From contig CM064481.1 of the NCBI GenBank assembly GCA_032716605.1, forward strand, positions 17,416,811 to 17,480,810: DNA of 64,000 nt. The letters are read 5' to 3'. This DNA comes from Paralithodes platypus. Its lineage: Eukaryota; Arthropoda; Malacostraca; Decapoda; Lithodidae. Below are positions 9,481-19,604 of the stretch, in pieces (position 1 is the stretch's first letter; each line of letters opens with the position of its first letter). Made by a program: the position numbers and the translations under genes. The notes below the pieces were generated by a model. It saw nothing but the letters and a program-made list of their open reading frames with translations. It made no database searches and was not told where the DNA came from.

Positions 9481-11230
9481 TACGCTGAGTTCGAGATTTT
9501 CTGCTTAAGAAATATACATGCTAACCCTCTCCCTTTCCTTACTGAGTTAAAACCTTTTAATGTTTTCTTCAACCACCAAGGACACCGGTAGTGAAGCCTC
9601 TAGGTTGTTAATTATCTCCTGGATTGACACCGGGTTTATGCCCGCGTTTTAATCAGTGGCAGCTCTTGGACCTGTCAACCTGGCGCGACCCTCTACGATA
9701 CCACGGTAAACCCCGTGGTTTGTGAGCTTTTGACCCATGCGTGAGTGTTAAGAGGCGTAAACAGATAGATAATATACCCACCGTTGCGGTTCTCCGTCAT
9801 CGCGTTTGGATCCTTCCTCATTCGCCGGGGTATCTTTACCCGCTAATTGGGGAGTAATGTCCGTCGGATGCAATCACCCACTAAGGTATGGCTCTGCAGG
9901 TATCTTGTTAGAAGATATTTCGCCTGGGTGTCCATTAGGGTTGTGTGCTCTGTCTCCAGGACAGAGCGCCTGCCTCACCGTTCTTTACGGCACTGAGGTA
10001 TGATGCCTGATGCAAAATGTTCAGCGTTCCGGCTAGAGCCGGAAGCTGCTCTGACAATTCTAGTAATTCAATATCTTTGCTTTGTCTGTACCACGTTTTA
10101 ATTTGTCCCTTTAAACTGCGATTGATTGCTATTATCAAGAGGGAGCTGAGGGTTCGTTGGGGAGGAAACCAAGGGACTAACCCCTCTTGTTCGTTAACCG
10201 GGAAGTACTTAACTTGGGGAACACAGTCTTGGCCTTATTGGCCTAGGTTTGACTAATTTATCCGTAAGCCTTTGTCAATATCCATACCGCAGGGTAGGGA
10301 GGAAGACTACACCAGGGTGCAATGTCCTACCTTGCCCAGACCGATAGTACGTTTTCTGTGAATTAGTTATTTGTGGTACTTTCCACGAATAAACACTTAC
10401 TTCCAACCGGCCCAACATTACCGTTTAATCCAGTTGAAAAAATCTGACTGGGGACAATCCCAGCCCTCTCGTTGTGTACAGACTACGGGCAACCGCAACA
10501 ATTTCCCACGAAATCTGCTGCGGTCTCCCGCCTAGCTATTGAGAGAAAATATTAGTTGTGTCCCCAGACCAGTTTCATCAACTGAATAACCCGTGTGGGA
10601 ACGAGGTGCGTCCTTGCTAAGCCGCCCTCGCCCCCTAGGGATAGTACATGCATTATAATGTTATTTACATGGGAATTGTAGGTACTGGGATTCAACAAAC
10701 CTTAATAAAATTTAGACATAATATTGGTGTTAACAAACGACTCCGCCATTACTCGGTATTCGACTGAAGCAGCACCAACTACTGATTCCTTTATGTCACC
10801 GTTGCCGTAAGCTTTTCAGCCTCCTATTCCTTTTCCAAGATACCCTCTTGCAGTATGAGCTGCTGTATGACCCCTTGAAAGCCGTAAAGGATGGAAAAAA
10901 CGAGACTGTTGTACTCATAGTCTCATGCACAATTGGTCTGATAGTGGCATACGGTAACTGAGGACGTGCCAACATGGTACGTTGGCTCGGGTGGAACAAC
11001 CTTAGGAAAACTTGTCTTTGACTAGTGACTCCTTTCTAATGAAACGGATGTTGACTAATTCGAATTGACGTCGTTGAATTCTTTGTTGTTCATGCCCCTC
11101 CCGTCCGCCGGGACGTAGCCCGGTGACGACCGTAGGGACCCCTAGTCTTTTGCTTGGGTGTATTCTACAGAGTCTACCCTCGGATCCACATGCCTTCGCA
11201 AGGCCCCGGGAGAGAGAGAACATTGGAATC
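9481..11230 (-). pseudogene. DIRS RT/RNase H, B1, decayed
   Basis: Recognisable shreds in order on the minus strand are VIQLMKLVWGHN and LSIARR (10520-10600, matching VIQWIGLVWDTA and LSQSVD of A2), FNWIK (near 10430), and ASYLSAVKN...ALSWRQST (near 9940-10020, matching the RNase H end ASYLPGVANVWADALSRRQS). The catalytic LDD is not recognisable. The remainder is unreadable in any single frame. Confidence 0.65.
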
Positions 11231-11465
11231 TTAAGATGTCGTGTAATTTGGGCTAGCCAACTGCTTGGTGATGGCTGGTGTCATATCCTAACCTGTAAGA
11301 ATTATACCCTCATCCCTTCACCTTATTCAGCGGCGGTTAACAACTGTTGCCGCATTTGCCGGACTGCCTGCCTAGTCTCATTGTTCATAACTGAAGCTGT
11401 CAACACCGGAGAAAGGATTACCCGGTGGTAAATATTACCGGGCAAACCTTTCACCATAAAAAGCC

Positions 11466-11999
11466 TTAGGTGTTTTCTAGCCCGGACCGCTTCAAACAAG
11501 GCTGTTCGTATGTCTGAGATGATCTCGCCGGGTGTGGGAGGAGAAGCTGTTGGAATAACCCTATCGTCTGACTTACACCTTGATCTGAATCAGACTCTAC
11601 TGGCCGGGAGATGGACTGGGCAGTTTGTCGACTGAGCAAGAATGACGCAAACCGTCTGTGGGCATTATCTCGTAATAGAAACTCTCTTTGGAGATCAATT
11701 AGGGGAGGGGTATTGAAGGGATCTGGAAAATCCTGTTGTGATAACTGTGGGTACGCCAGGAATTCGAAAATAGGGGCGAGGACACCTCCTGGTTGTGGAT
11801 TCAGCCAATTATACTCAATTTGGTTGGGTAGGGGAACAAGTTGGGAGGGATGTGACGTTAATGCAATAGCAAACTGTTGAACCTCTGTTTCCCAATCTAC
11901 CCATGGTCCATTGTGGGGATCGGTTTTTACACCATACCTGAAAGAGGATTTATGGAGCTCCGATCTTACTCTCAACCATCTGAACAATTTTACCAACAC
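11466..11999 (-). pseudogene. DIRS Gag C-terminal part, B1
   Basis: This 177-residue frame contains GPWVDWETEVQQFAIALTS and DPFNTPPLIDLQREFLLRDNA. A2 has GPWLEWETEAQNFATTFTS and DPFTTPTPTHLDREFRLRGKA, so this is the same Gag region. After HPARS it leaves the correct frame; B3 keeps reading HPARSISDIRTALFEEVRAR. It is separated from the rest of Gag by a tRNA-like insertion. Confidence 0.85.
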
Positions 12000-12168
12000 A
12001 CCTAAACTTCGTTAAATGCGGAAATAGCCTCACGAAAATATCATGCCCTGGTGGGGACACGAACTCTCGACCCTTGGGTGTGAGGCAGACACCTTACCAG
12101 TTAGACCAATAGAGATATCCCACTTGGCCTGTTCGGCTCAGGGTATTTCCGCATCTGAGGTCTGTTTA
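12000..12168 (-). mobile_element. tRNA-derived SINE-like insertion inside gag (B1)
   Basis: On the minus strand it has an A box (TTGGTCTAACTGG), a Val-CAC-like anticodon loop (GCCTCACACCC) and a B box (GAGTTCGTGTCCC). It is enclosed by an inverted repeat, GCGGAAATA near 12018 and TATTTCCGC near 12147. Gag reads normally on both sides, so it is an insertion. It is too diverged in its stems to be a working tRNA. The same insertion sits at the same place in B2 and B3, so it predates their spread. Confidence 0.7.
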
Positions 12169-12170
12169 GG

Positions 12171-12719
12171 CTAGCCTACTTTCACTGACTTTACACCATG
12201 ACCTACCTTCCCCAGGAGTACTTCTTGCCTGCTTGACTGACTCGATGGCAAGCGCGCCGGAGTTGTAACCAACTTCGGTTCGTCTATTTTTAATGAGTCA
12301 TACCCGTGTACGCCGTAATTCCGGGAGCATTCAGGACAAATGAAATCTCCTGGGGATGGAGGTACAAGTTGAGCAGGTACATAAACAAAGTATTCATAAT
12401 GTAAGACATTGGGAATCGCTGTAATTGGTACCTTTAAAATACTACCCTGTGGATCTTTAGCTCGGAACTCATTATTCTTATTGGTCTCGATTACCCACTC
12501 ACGAGGGACTGGAATCTCCCCCGCAATCGACCTGTGCTCACTCCCTGATTTAGGTGGTCGTACTGGAAACCAGAAACAATCTGATTCCTGTAAGCCTGGG
12601 ACAATAGCTCGCCTTTGTAGCTGTTTATCTATGGAGATAGGGTAGAAAGCTGGGTTTGAACAATGATAAGGAGTCGGGCGGGAGGCGGTCACCGTAATAG
12701 TATCTGCCGGGGGATCCGA
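12171..12719 (-). pseudogene. DIRS Gag middle part, B1
   Basis: The frame carries GEIPVPREWVIETNKNNEFR and NVLHYEYFVYVPAQLVPPSP, matching GELPVPREWVIQGNKSKKLR and CYYHQDYFVYTAKPALPPAS of A2. It also has an FICPECSRN cysteine pair. It is in frame with 12720-13988 and separated from it by one TAG (VT*SDP) that is present in all three B copies. Confidence 0.85.
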
Positions 12720-13975
12720 CTATGTTACTGATAGCATATCACCTTTGGATGGCATGCGAGCCCGGGGGGTATTACTACTGTCAGATGGAGTAAGTGGTAC
12801 TGTGGAAACCAACGGTAGAGCTCCCATGTAATCCATGGGAGGGTTTGGAGGGGGAAGGACTTTACTTTTGGCGGGGGTGAGAGGTCGCACAGGGGACCTC
12901 GGGGGAGATCCCATCGTCGCTGTGGGAGTATTTTGAGACCTTTTTGCTTCAGAACATTGTTGTAATACTTTCTGTAAGAAGTTATATAAATGTTTGGCTC
13001 TGACACACTGATTGCAGGGTCTCTTAAGAGACAGGTCATGGCCTCTCTTTATCTTACCCTTGTTTTTAACCTTCTCGTCCTGATCCGGAAATGCTATGGC
13101 CCTTCCTACTCCCGGTGGGGCCACTGGAGATCTTAACTTCTCCGGCAGTCCCATTACCCTTAGTATCACTGGTTTAAGGCTGGTTGTTGTTTCAGTTACT
13201 TTACGCCTTTTCTCCAGACTGGGACCCAACTTACTAGGTGCAAGGATGGAACTCGTAGGAGAGTTAACAATATTAGAAAAGTAGTTTACCTCGAAGGGGT
13301 CGGGGCTACTGGACGTCCTGTGTGTAGCTATGTCTTGACCTGCCTGAGAACCTATTTTTCTTGTGCTCGTGCATGCCGCTGATCTGGGGTATTGCCCTGT
13401 GGCCATAGTTGGTGAATTTGAGCGTTCCTCCTTTGAGTAAGGCAGATTAACTTGTGGGAGCACTAAATGGGACTTTTGTTGGACCATTTTTACTTTAGAC
13501 CTATCCTTAGGATCCGACTCCATCCCCCCCGCTACCGTCCCCAGGAGGCCGGGAAAAAACTCCGGCACCTCCGGGGCGCTAACTGAGGGGAGCGGTCGTG
13601 AATCCAGCTTACACCTCTGTTTCGACGGCGGCTCTGTATGATCGTCCCTAGCGTAAACTTCCACCGTGACTTCAACTGTGGAGAGCGAGACACATGGTCT
13701 TTTAGGAGACCATGGGTCCTGGACTGAAGACTGTCCGTACTGTCGCCGGGGTGATTTGGATGTTGGTCGTGGTAGGGTGCATGGCGATGCTGAGCGGGTT
13801 CTCTTCTGGTGGGGAGGGGGTTTTATCTCTACGGATTCTGAGTCATTGTTAACGGTTAATTGGTCTACCAATTGTTGAGTCTTATCTGTAGTGATAGACT
13901 GTGCCTGTAAAACTAGTGAATCCTCATCGAAAGAGTAAAGCCGAATGAGTCGTAGCAGGTTTGCGTCATCGCAAA
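12720..13975 (-). pseudogene. DIRS Gag N-terminal half, B1
   Basis: The open frame begins inside the MITE. Genuine Gag starts at the ICDDANLLRLIRLYSFDEDS region and continues through a basic, Ser/Pro-rich stretch (KRTRSASPCTLPRPTSKSPR) to the shared TAG at 12720. Against B3 it has lost the Gln-Lys of PKRQKCVSL, a small deletion. Upstream Gag is split off by MITE1. Confidence 0.85.
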
Positions 13976-14210
13976 TTAACCCTCTCACGTCCTGACGCAG
14001 TTTTTGAGCCTATTAGGGATACTTTAAAGCCTTTGTTACCGTTCGGGGTATTTATAAACCTTTAGTTTATTTACTTCAACCTCTGCAGTTGTCTTTGAGT
14101 TAGCTGTGGGCAGAAAACTAATTTTGGAGAGGTAATTATAAGAGTGAGAGTAATCTATTTCTTATTGCTAATCTGGCAACCTCTGCGTCATAAAGATGTG
14201 AGAGGGTTAA
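13976..14210 (+). mobile_element. MITE1 copy a, 235 bp, TTAA target duplication
   Basis: It begins TTAACCCTCTCACG and ends GTGAGAGGGTTAA, giving 13-14 bp terminal inverted repeats. It interrupts B1 gag where B3 reads a single TTAA (GCAAATTAACTCGACG in inverted view), so TTAA was duplicated on insertion. Other copies of exactly 235 bp are at 16940-17174, 39959-40193 and 41374-41608. TTAA duplication with a CCC start is the piggyBac signature. Confidence 0.92.
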
Positions 14211-14453
14211 CTAGACGTTTGCTGTCATAGCAGAAGAGGTAAATTTAGATTTAATGTCGATAAAGGCCGCTAGGCACGAAAGATCTTGTTTGCTCGTCCA
14301 TTCTGTATAAAGGTCAGAGCACACCGGGCATTTCCGGGAAGTCCAGAGAAATTTAGACCTATCGATGCATGTAACACATCGAATGCAAAAATGTTGTGCA
14401 ATTATTGGTACTCCTGGACATTTAGGTGTGGCACAAATATTAAACAGAGTCAT
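14211..14453 (-). pseudogene. DIRS Gag N-terminus, B1, with cysteine-rich motif
   Basis: Starts MTLFNICATPKC. Cysteines at 7, 12, 23, 26, 29, 42 and 45 form C-x4-C-x10-C-x2-C-x2-C-x12-C-x2-C with CIDRSKF in the middle, exactly the spacing in A2 and C. It probably binds zinc (inference). The frame is cut by MITE1 at 14210. Confidence 0.85.
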
Positions 14454-14530
14454 TATGTTGACTGAACCGCCCTCCCTGCCGATAACTGTTCCTTCCTCTG
14501 CTAGTTGTGCTGCTCAAGATGTGATGAGCT

Positions 14531-14574
14531 CTGGAAATAAAAATTTCCAGGAATCAATGCTCATAAGGATAACC
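14531..14574 (-). promoter_or_regulatory. Conserved leader element upstream of gag (B1)
   Basis: On the coding strand it reads TTATGAGCATTGATTCC, then CTGGAAA and T-rich sequence ending TTTCCAG. The same block occurs upstream of gag in all A, B and C copies. It can form a CTGGAAA/TTTCCAG hairpin, and its T-rich tract plus CCAG also resembles a 3' splice site. Confidence 0.6.
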
Positions 14575-15600
14575 TGGGAGGTTTACACATCTTAACACCT
14601 AAATATGTCGGGAAACTAGAATTAGCCCAATTGCCCTTCTCATTTCCCTCTGTACTCAGAAATTTGAAGAAGGTGTCTTTGTCATTGAACTACCTGTGAC
14701 ATTTGTCACCGGCTCCTAAGACAGCCACTTGTCACTATCCGACCGTCTATTTGAATTAGTGGGATAAGAGACTAACCCCACTGGGCTGTGCCGGTGGGCG
14801 TAAAAAGTCTTAGTGTGAGGTTGATTCGGGCGAGTTCGCTCATACTAGCCGAGGTCCTTCCCGGCGGAAATCGTATTTACGCTGGGGAGGCGCGTGGTAC
14901 CGCACACCACGCTGGGTAGTTGGAAACATTCCTATCGCCTGCGAGGCGAGAAAAAGGCGTCAATACACAGAAAGATCGCCGGAGGAAAAACCCAACCGAA
15001 CCAGAGGAGCTGACTTAGAAAGTAACTCAACCCCTCTGGCACCCACATAGACAGGACGTCTCCTGACCCTCTAGAACATGTAAACTATCACACATGAACA
15101 CACAAAGAAAAACTTAGGGCTACACAAATACACATGTATACAAAAGATTTATCATGAAATATATATACCCCTAGCCAACTAAGGAGACACCTACCGAGGC
15201 TGGCCACGAGGCTCGTAGAAAACATGGCTGGAACCAAACAGCTTGAAGAACCAGCAGCAACATCTAGCTGGGGCCCCACGAGGAGGGGCAGAGCGGACTC
15301 GTACCCTAAAAAGTTCCACACCATGTGTGACAACTCTTAAACTAGGGCGCCATCTAATAAAGATAATGCAACTGCCTCTTAGCGACGGCCCTGAAGCATA
15401 TTCCTGCGGAATTAGTAGCCTCCTAACTATTAGAATATAGCAAGAGCTAAGGCACAGGAAACACAAAACATGAGGCGCTGATCCTGGTCGACTGAAGGCG
15501 CCTGTATAATAGTACCCTATTTTAACACTCCCTGTGGGCATACCAATGGGGCAGCCTGTGCTAGCTAATCTAAATCCTGTTCAATACAACTCAGATATAT
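14575..15600 (-). other. B1 5' leader
   Basis: Non-coding leader between the 5' terminus and gag. It is more than 90 percent alike by eye to 33230-34240 (B2) and 42900-43890 inverted (B3). It contains a GC-rich inverted repeat around 14885-14925 (GGTACC flanked by CGCGTG/CACACCACG). The short open frames here (15088-15541) recur in the copies but have no domain and are probably incidental. Confidence 0.6.
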
Positions 15601-15998
15601 ACAAATGAGCAAGGACTCACTAGAAGCGAGCGAACGAAGAATAAAGCGGAGCACTGGCGGCACACATCTAGTCAGGTTGGCCGCGGGGAGTGGAAGGAGG
15701 AAGCATGGCGGCTCAAGGAGCAGCGTCAGGGAGAGTATCCGCAAGAAATTCACTGAGATGGAAAGCATTATATATAACATATTTTAAGTTTATTTTTCCT
15801 ATTTATATTTTCGAAAGTTTTTTCGTAGTGAGTAGCCAATCATAAGATGATTCCATAAGAGAATTAGCATTGCCCTTATGACGTAGGACTCTTTCTCCCC
15901 GCGGCGGTCGATTCAAACTGGCTACCCGCGGGGGCTTGAAGGGGTACTATTATACTAATACTCTAATAGGCATATTGTCAATGATGGAGGGGCCACTA

Positions 15999-16003
<5 letters not shown>
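15601..16003 (-). repeat. B1 5' inverted terminal repeat
   Basis: Contains GGAAGCATGGCGGCTCAAGG, TTTTCGTAGTGAGTAGCCA, GGCGGTCGATTCAAACTGG and ends GATGGAGGGGCCACTAATAAA. It is the inverted counterpart of 7550-7880. Confidence 0.9.
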
Positions 16004-16033
<30 letters not shown>

Positions 16034-16138
16034 TGTGTGTGTAAGTGTGTGTATGTGTGTATGCTGGTAAAAAAAAACATATTTCCCCCAGCCATCTATA
16101 TCCCCCCCCAACCTATAATATGGCCCCAGAGAGAGAGA

Positions 16139-16197
<59 letters not shown>

Positions 16198-16225
16198 TGA
16201 GTGAGAGCTGTGGGTGAGACTATGC
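16004..16225. repeat. TA/GT/GA microsatellite block flanking B1
   Basis: (TA)n, GTGTGT, a short unique string with TTTCCCCCAGCCATCTATAT and ATATGGCCCCAGAGAG, then (GT)n(GA)n. The same composite block follows B2 (34635-34870), precedes B3 inverted (42299-42474) and ends the right outer arm (52240-52400). Confidence 0.9.
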
Positions 16226-16400
16226 CCTGTACCAAATAAGTAGACCAAAACTCTAGACCACATAACCTCTATAACTCACAAACCTCTGGAGTAATCCAGC
16301 TAATATTTCAACTATTTGGGAAAGATCAGCCAGGGAATAGGTGTGGAAGTTTACAGCCCATTTGTTCCATCCTTTTTTTGAGTTACAGAGGTTAGGGTTA
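16226..16400. repeat. Unique-looking segment repeated three times in window
   Basis: A segment of about 175 bp (CTAGACCACATAACCTCTAT ... TTTGAGTTACAGAGG) that also occurs at 34875-35045 and, inverted, at 52046-52225. The small open frames seen in each copy are the same 67-residue reading and have no domain. Confidence 0.8.
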
Positions 16401-17292
16401 AAGATTTCTGGCTTACCTATTAACTCCTTGAGGATATGACTCATTTTGGCTATCATTAGACGATTTCTGGCTGACCTATTAACTCCTTGAGGATATGACG
16501 CATTTTGGCTATCATTAGACGATTTCTGGCCTACCTATTAACTCCTTGAAGAAATGATGCATTTTGGCTATCATTAGACGATTTCTGGCCTACCTAATAA
16601 CTCCTTGAGGATATGACGCATTTTGGCTATCATTAGACGATTTCTGGCCTACCTATTAACTCCTTGAAGAAATGATGCATTTTGGCTATCATTAGACGAT
16701 TTCTGGCCTACCTAATAACTCCTTGAGGATATGTTGGCGCTATCATTAGACGGATATGCCTATTAACTCCTTGAGGATATGACGCATTTTGGCTCTCATT
16801 AGACGATTTCTGGCCTACCTATTAACTCCTTGAGGATATGACGCATTTTGGCTATCATTAGACGATTTCTGGCCTACCTATTAACTCCTTGAGGATATGA
16901 CGCATTTTGGCTATCATTAGACGATTTCTGGCCTACCTATTAACCCTCTCACGTTCTTGACGTAATTTTGAGCCTATTAGGGATACTTTAAAGTCTTTGT
17001 TACCATCAGTTGTATTTAGAAACCTTTAGTTTAGTTACTTCAACCTCTGCAGTTGTCTTTGAGTTAGCTGTGGGCAGAAAACTTATTTTGGAGAGGTAAT
17101 TATAAGAGTGAGAGAACTCTATTTAGTATTGCTAATCTGGCAACCTGTGTATCATATGGTCGTGAGAGGGTTAACTCCTTGAGGATATGACGCATTTTGG
17201 CTATCATTAGACGATTTCTGGCCTACCTATTAACTCCTTGAGGATATGACGCATTTTGGCTATCATTAGACGATTTCTGGCTTACCTATTAA
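16400..17292. repeat. 59-bp satellite, left array
   Basis: Tandem units with TTAACTCCTTGAGGATATGA, GCATTTTGGCTATCATTAGA and CGATTTCTGGCCTACCTA; the period is 59 bp. It is interrupted by MITE1 (16940-17174), has a degraded unit near 16735, and ends in MITE2, whose left terminus is itself a unit. Confidence 0.95.
16940..17174 (+). mobile_element. MITE1 copy b (235 bp) in satellite
   Basis: TTAACCCTCTCACG to CGTGAGAGGGTTAA, inserted at the TTAA of a 59-bp unit. The unit resumes as TTAACTCC on the right, so TTAA is duplicated. It is absent from the mirrored right arm. Confidence 0.93.
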
Positions 17293-17489
17293 CTCCTTGA
17301 GGATATGATGCATTTTGGCTATCATTAGACGATTGTATACAGATTAGGAGGGATCTGTGAGAATTAAAAGTGTAATGACTATCTAAACCAACCCTCTGAC
17401 TTCCATATAACCTTCCTAACTTGAATAAAATCGTCTAATAATAGCCAGAAAACAGAGAAGAAGTGCGTCATGGATCCTCAGAGGGTTAA
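17289..17489. mobile_element. MITE2, 201 bp; likely source of the 59-bp satellite
   Basis: The left end TTAACTCCTTGAGGATATGA continues GCATTTTGGCTATCATTAGA, CGATTGTATACAGATTAGG. The right end, read inverted, is TTAACCCTCTGAGGATCCAT, GACGCACTTC, GGCTATTATTAGACGATTTT. The ends are therefore long imperfect inverted repeats of roughly 80 bp, bounded by TTAA. The first about 48 bp are the same as a satellite unit. A mirrored copy is at 51647-51851. Confidence 0.82.
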
Positions 17490-17592
17490 AATTGGAACAG
17501 GGTGTACAATGAATTAGCTATACATTATTGTACAGGTAATGCTGGGCAAGACTCTGGTTGAAATGACACCTTTATCCAATATATAACTTTGG

Positions 17593-17664
17593 GGAGGTGT
17601 GGTGCAATGGTCTTGCCACTGGACTGGTAATCCAATGGACCCGGGTTCGAATCCCGATATGTCA
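17593..17664 (+). tRNA. tRNA-Thr-like sequence (probably a SINE head or pseudogene)
   Basis: It has an A box (GTGGTGCAATGG), a loop that would place anticodon GGT (GGACTGGTAATCC) and a perfect B box (GGTTCGAATCC). The T arm pairs but the acceptor ends do not pair well, and there is no CCA. So it is more likely tRNA-derived than a working tRNA. Mirrored at 51481-51552. Confidence 0.55.
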
Positions 17665-18289
17665 ATGTGAAGATATTATTCGGATGGAATTTGTGCTGTA
17701 CCTAGTATCAGTGCATTACCACAAAGCCCATGGAAACGCCAACAAAATACCGGTACCCTCATTGTTCCCTTATTAAATGGCACTGTATGAATATTCCCAT
17801 ATTAAAAATATGCTGTTGGGGGGCAATGCCTATTGAATTAATGGCTCAATAGGTGGCGTTTTGCGAGTGAGGGTCCGAGTCTATGGGGTGAGAGAGTGAA
17901 GCACAAAGGCGAAGCAGCTTCAGAGATAGGGCTGCTTTGAGCCGTGAGTGGAGCTCTGAGTGCTTCACATGTCTCACTCCCTAGACTGGAACAAGACCTC
18001 ACGGGCTTCACCGTGTTGAACGGTTGGGTGTACAGGCTCTCAACCTATGCCCGAGAGGGAGTAGTTGGAATATAGAAGAAAACAAAAATATATATATACA
18101 TATACTGTATATAGGCTACTACGTTTCTTTTCAACTGATGATAAATTAATTGCAAAGTTCCCATCAAGATTTCTAGGTTATTTTGATGATTTTGTAGTGA
18201 AATATAATGTGATGCAGAGACATAGCAGTTTCAATATTTTCCATTAAGGCGGGATGGGCGTATTTATTAGCTCATATTTTAGGCTATGT
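17665..18289. other. Unassigned sequence, present in both palindrome arms
   Basis: About 625 bp following the tRNA-like head, mirrored at 50843-51480. It may be the body of a long SINE. It contains CCTATTGAATTAATGGCTCAATAGG-type dyad symmetry near 17828-17852. A 60-codon open frame at 18065-18247 is unchanged in the other arm but has no domain. Confidence 0.5.
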
Positions 18290-18600
18290 ACCATTTGATT
18301 ATTATTTAGTTTCCTCCCTAGACCTCCATCAAGCATAAAAAACACCTGCTCAAGACCCTCCTTCAAGATTAATTTACATTTTCGATAGACAATTGTCCCG
18401 GCCGAAGACCAGTTCCTTTTATATTACAGGCTCGCTTTCGCTCGCCAGGAAAAAATCGACACCTGAATGACACGAAAAGTCTTAATATTGACAAAGAAAT
18501 GGGGTGAAATGTCGTAAAATCGAAAAACTAATGGGCCGTATGTCTAAAAATCTGAAAACTAATGGGGCTAAAGATGAGAAAGAAGGGGGTCCATCAAAAG
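18290..18600 (-). mobile_element. Module M, inverted copy
   Basis: Inverted landmarks TTTCCTCCCTAGACCTCC, GGCTCGCTTTCGCTCGCCAGG and AAACTAATGGGGCTAAAG. Its left terminus merges into the 65-bp array. Mirrored at 50560-50842. Confidence 0.75.
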
Positions 18601-19562
18601 GCCCCATCTTCCGTTAATAAGTAACGATAAATCAGTTAGTAAGGGATTCAATTTACCATCAAAAGGCCCCATCTTCCGTTAATAATTAACGATAAATCAG
18701 TTAGTAAGGGATTCAATTTACCATCAAAAGGCCCCATCTTCCGTTAATAAGTAACGATAAATCAGTTAGTAAGGGATTCAATTTACCATCAAAAGGCCCC
18801 ATCTTCCGTTAATAAGTAACGATAAATCAGTTAGTAAGGGATTCAATTTACCATCAAAAGGCCCCATCTTCCGTTAATAAGTAACGATAAATCAGTTAGT
18901 AAGGGATTCAATTTACCATCAAAAGGCCCCATCTTCCGTTAATAAGTAACGATAAATCAGTTAGTAAGGGATTCAATTTACCATCAAAAGGCCCCATCAT
19001 CCGTTAATAATTAACGATAAATCAGTTAGTAAGGGATTCAATTTACCATCAAAAGGCCCCATCTTCCGTTAATAAGTAACGATAAATCAGTTAGGGATTC
19101 AATTTACCATCAAAAGGCCCCATCCGTTAATAAGTAACGATAAATCAGTTAGTAAGGGATTCAATTTACCATCAAAAGGCCCCATCTTCCGTTAATAAGT
19201 AACGATAAATCAGTTAGTAAGGGATTCAATTTACCATCAAAAGGCCCCATCATCCGTTAATAATTAACGATAAATCAGTTAGTAAGGGATTCAATTTACC
19301 ATCAAAAGGCCCCATCTTCCGTTAATAAGTAACGATAAATCAGTTAGTAAGGGATTCAATTTACCATCAAAAGGCCCCATCATCCGTTAATAATTAACGA
19401 TAAATCAGTTAGTAAGGGATTCAATTTACCATCAAAAGGCCCCATCTTCCGTTAATAAGTAACGATAAATCAGTTAGTAAGGGATTCAATTTACCATCAA
19501 AAGGCCCCATCTTCCGTTAATAAGTAACGATAAATCAGTTAGTAAGGGATTCAATTTACCAT
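18595..19562. repeat. 65-bp satellite, left array (about 15 copies)
   Basis: The period is 65 bp. Inverted, each unit contains TTAACGGAAGATGGGGCCTT followed by TTGATGG, which matches the module M terminus TTAAGGGGAGATGGGCC...TTTTATGG. Copies differ at TTCCG/ATCCG and AAGTAACG/AATTAACG; one unit has lost TAG TAAG. The right arm carries about 10 copies at 49905-50560. Confidence 0.93.
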
Positions 19563-19604
19563 CAGCTGGTAATACTGATAACTATAATATATACTTTAAG
19601 GGAG

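Larger units (their letters stand above)
7531..16003 (-). mobile_element. DIRS-like retrotransposon B1 (complete ends, decayed genes)
   Basis: The left end is TTATAGGTTTGA...AAACCTAATATTTAGTAGTGG and the right end GATGGAGGGGCCACTAATAAA. The two termini are inverted repeats of about 300 bp (7560-7880 versus 15690-15995). An internal complementary region at 7966-8045 joins a copy of the left end to a copy of the right end. This arrangement, with Gag, RT/RNase H and tyrosine recombinase genes in order on the minus strand, defines DIRS elements, which integrate by recombinase and make no target duplication. Every gene is disrupted. It is about 8.47 kb, inserted at a TG/TA microsatellite, with MITE1 at 13976-14210. 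Confidence 0.9.

Noticed and set aside
12409..12645. Plus-strand frames repeated at 12409, 45589 (minus) and similar places
   Set aside because: They are antisense shadows of DIRS Gag, repeated because the element is repeated.
16253..16456. 67-codon frame present three times (also 34897 and 51992)
   Set aside because: It overlaps the first satellite unit and the shared non-coding segment; all copies are duplicates of one block.
17593..17664. Functional tRNA-Thr gene
   Set aside because: Anticodon and B box are good, but the acceptor stem does not pair properly and the unit lies within repeated DNA in both arms.
18065..18247. 60-codon frame conserved in both palindrome arms
   Set aside because: Conservation follows from the duplication of the whole arm; there is no domain, no codon signal and it sits in AT-rich sequence.
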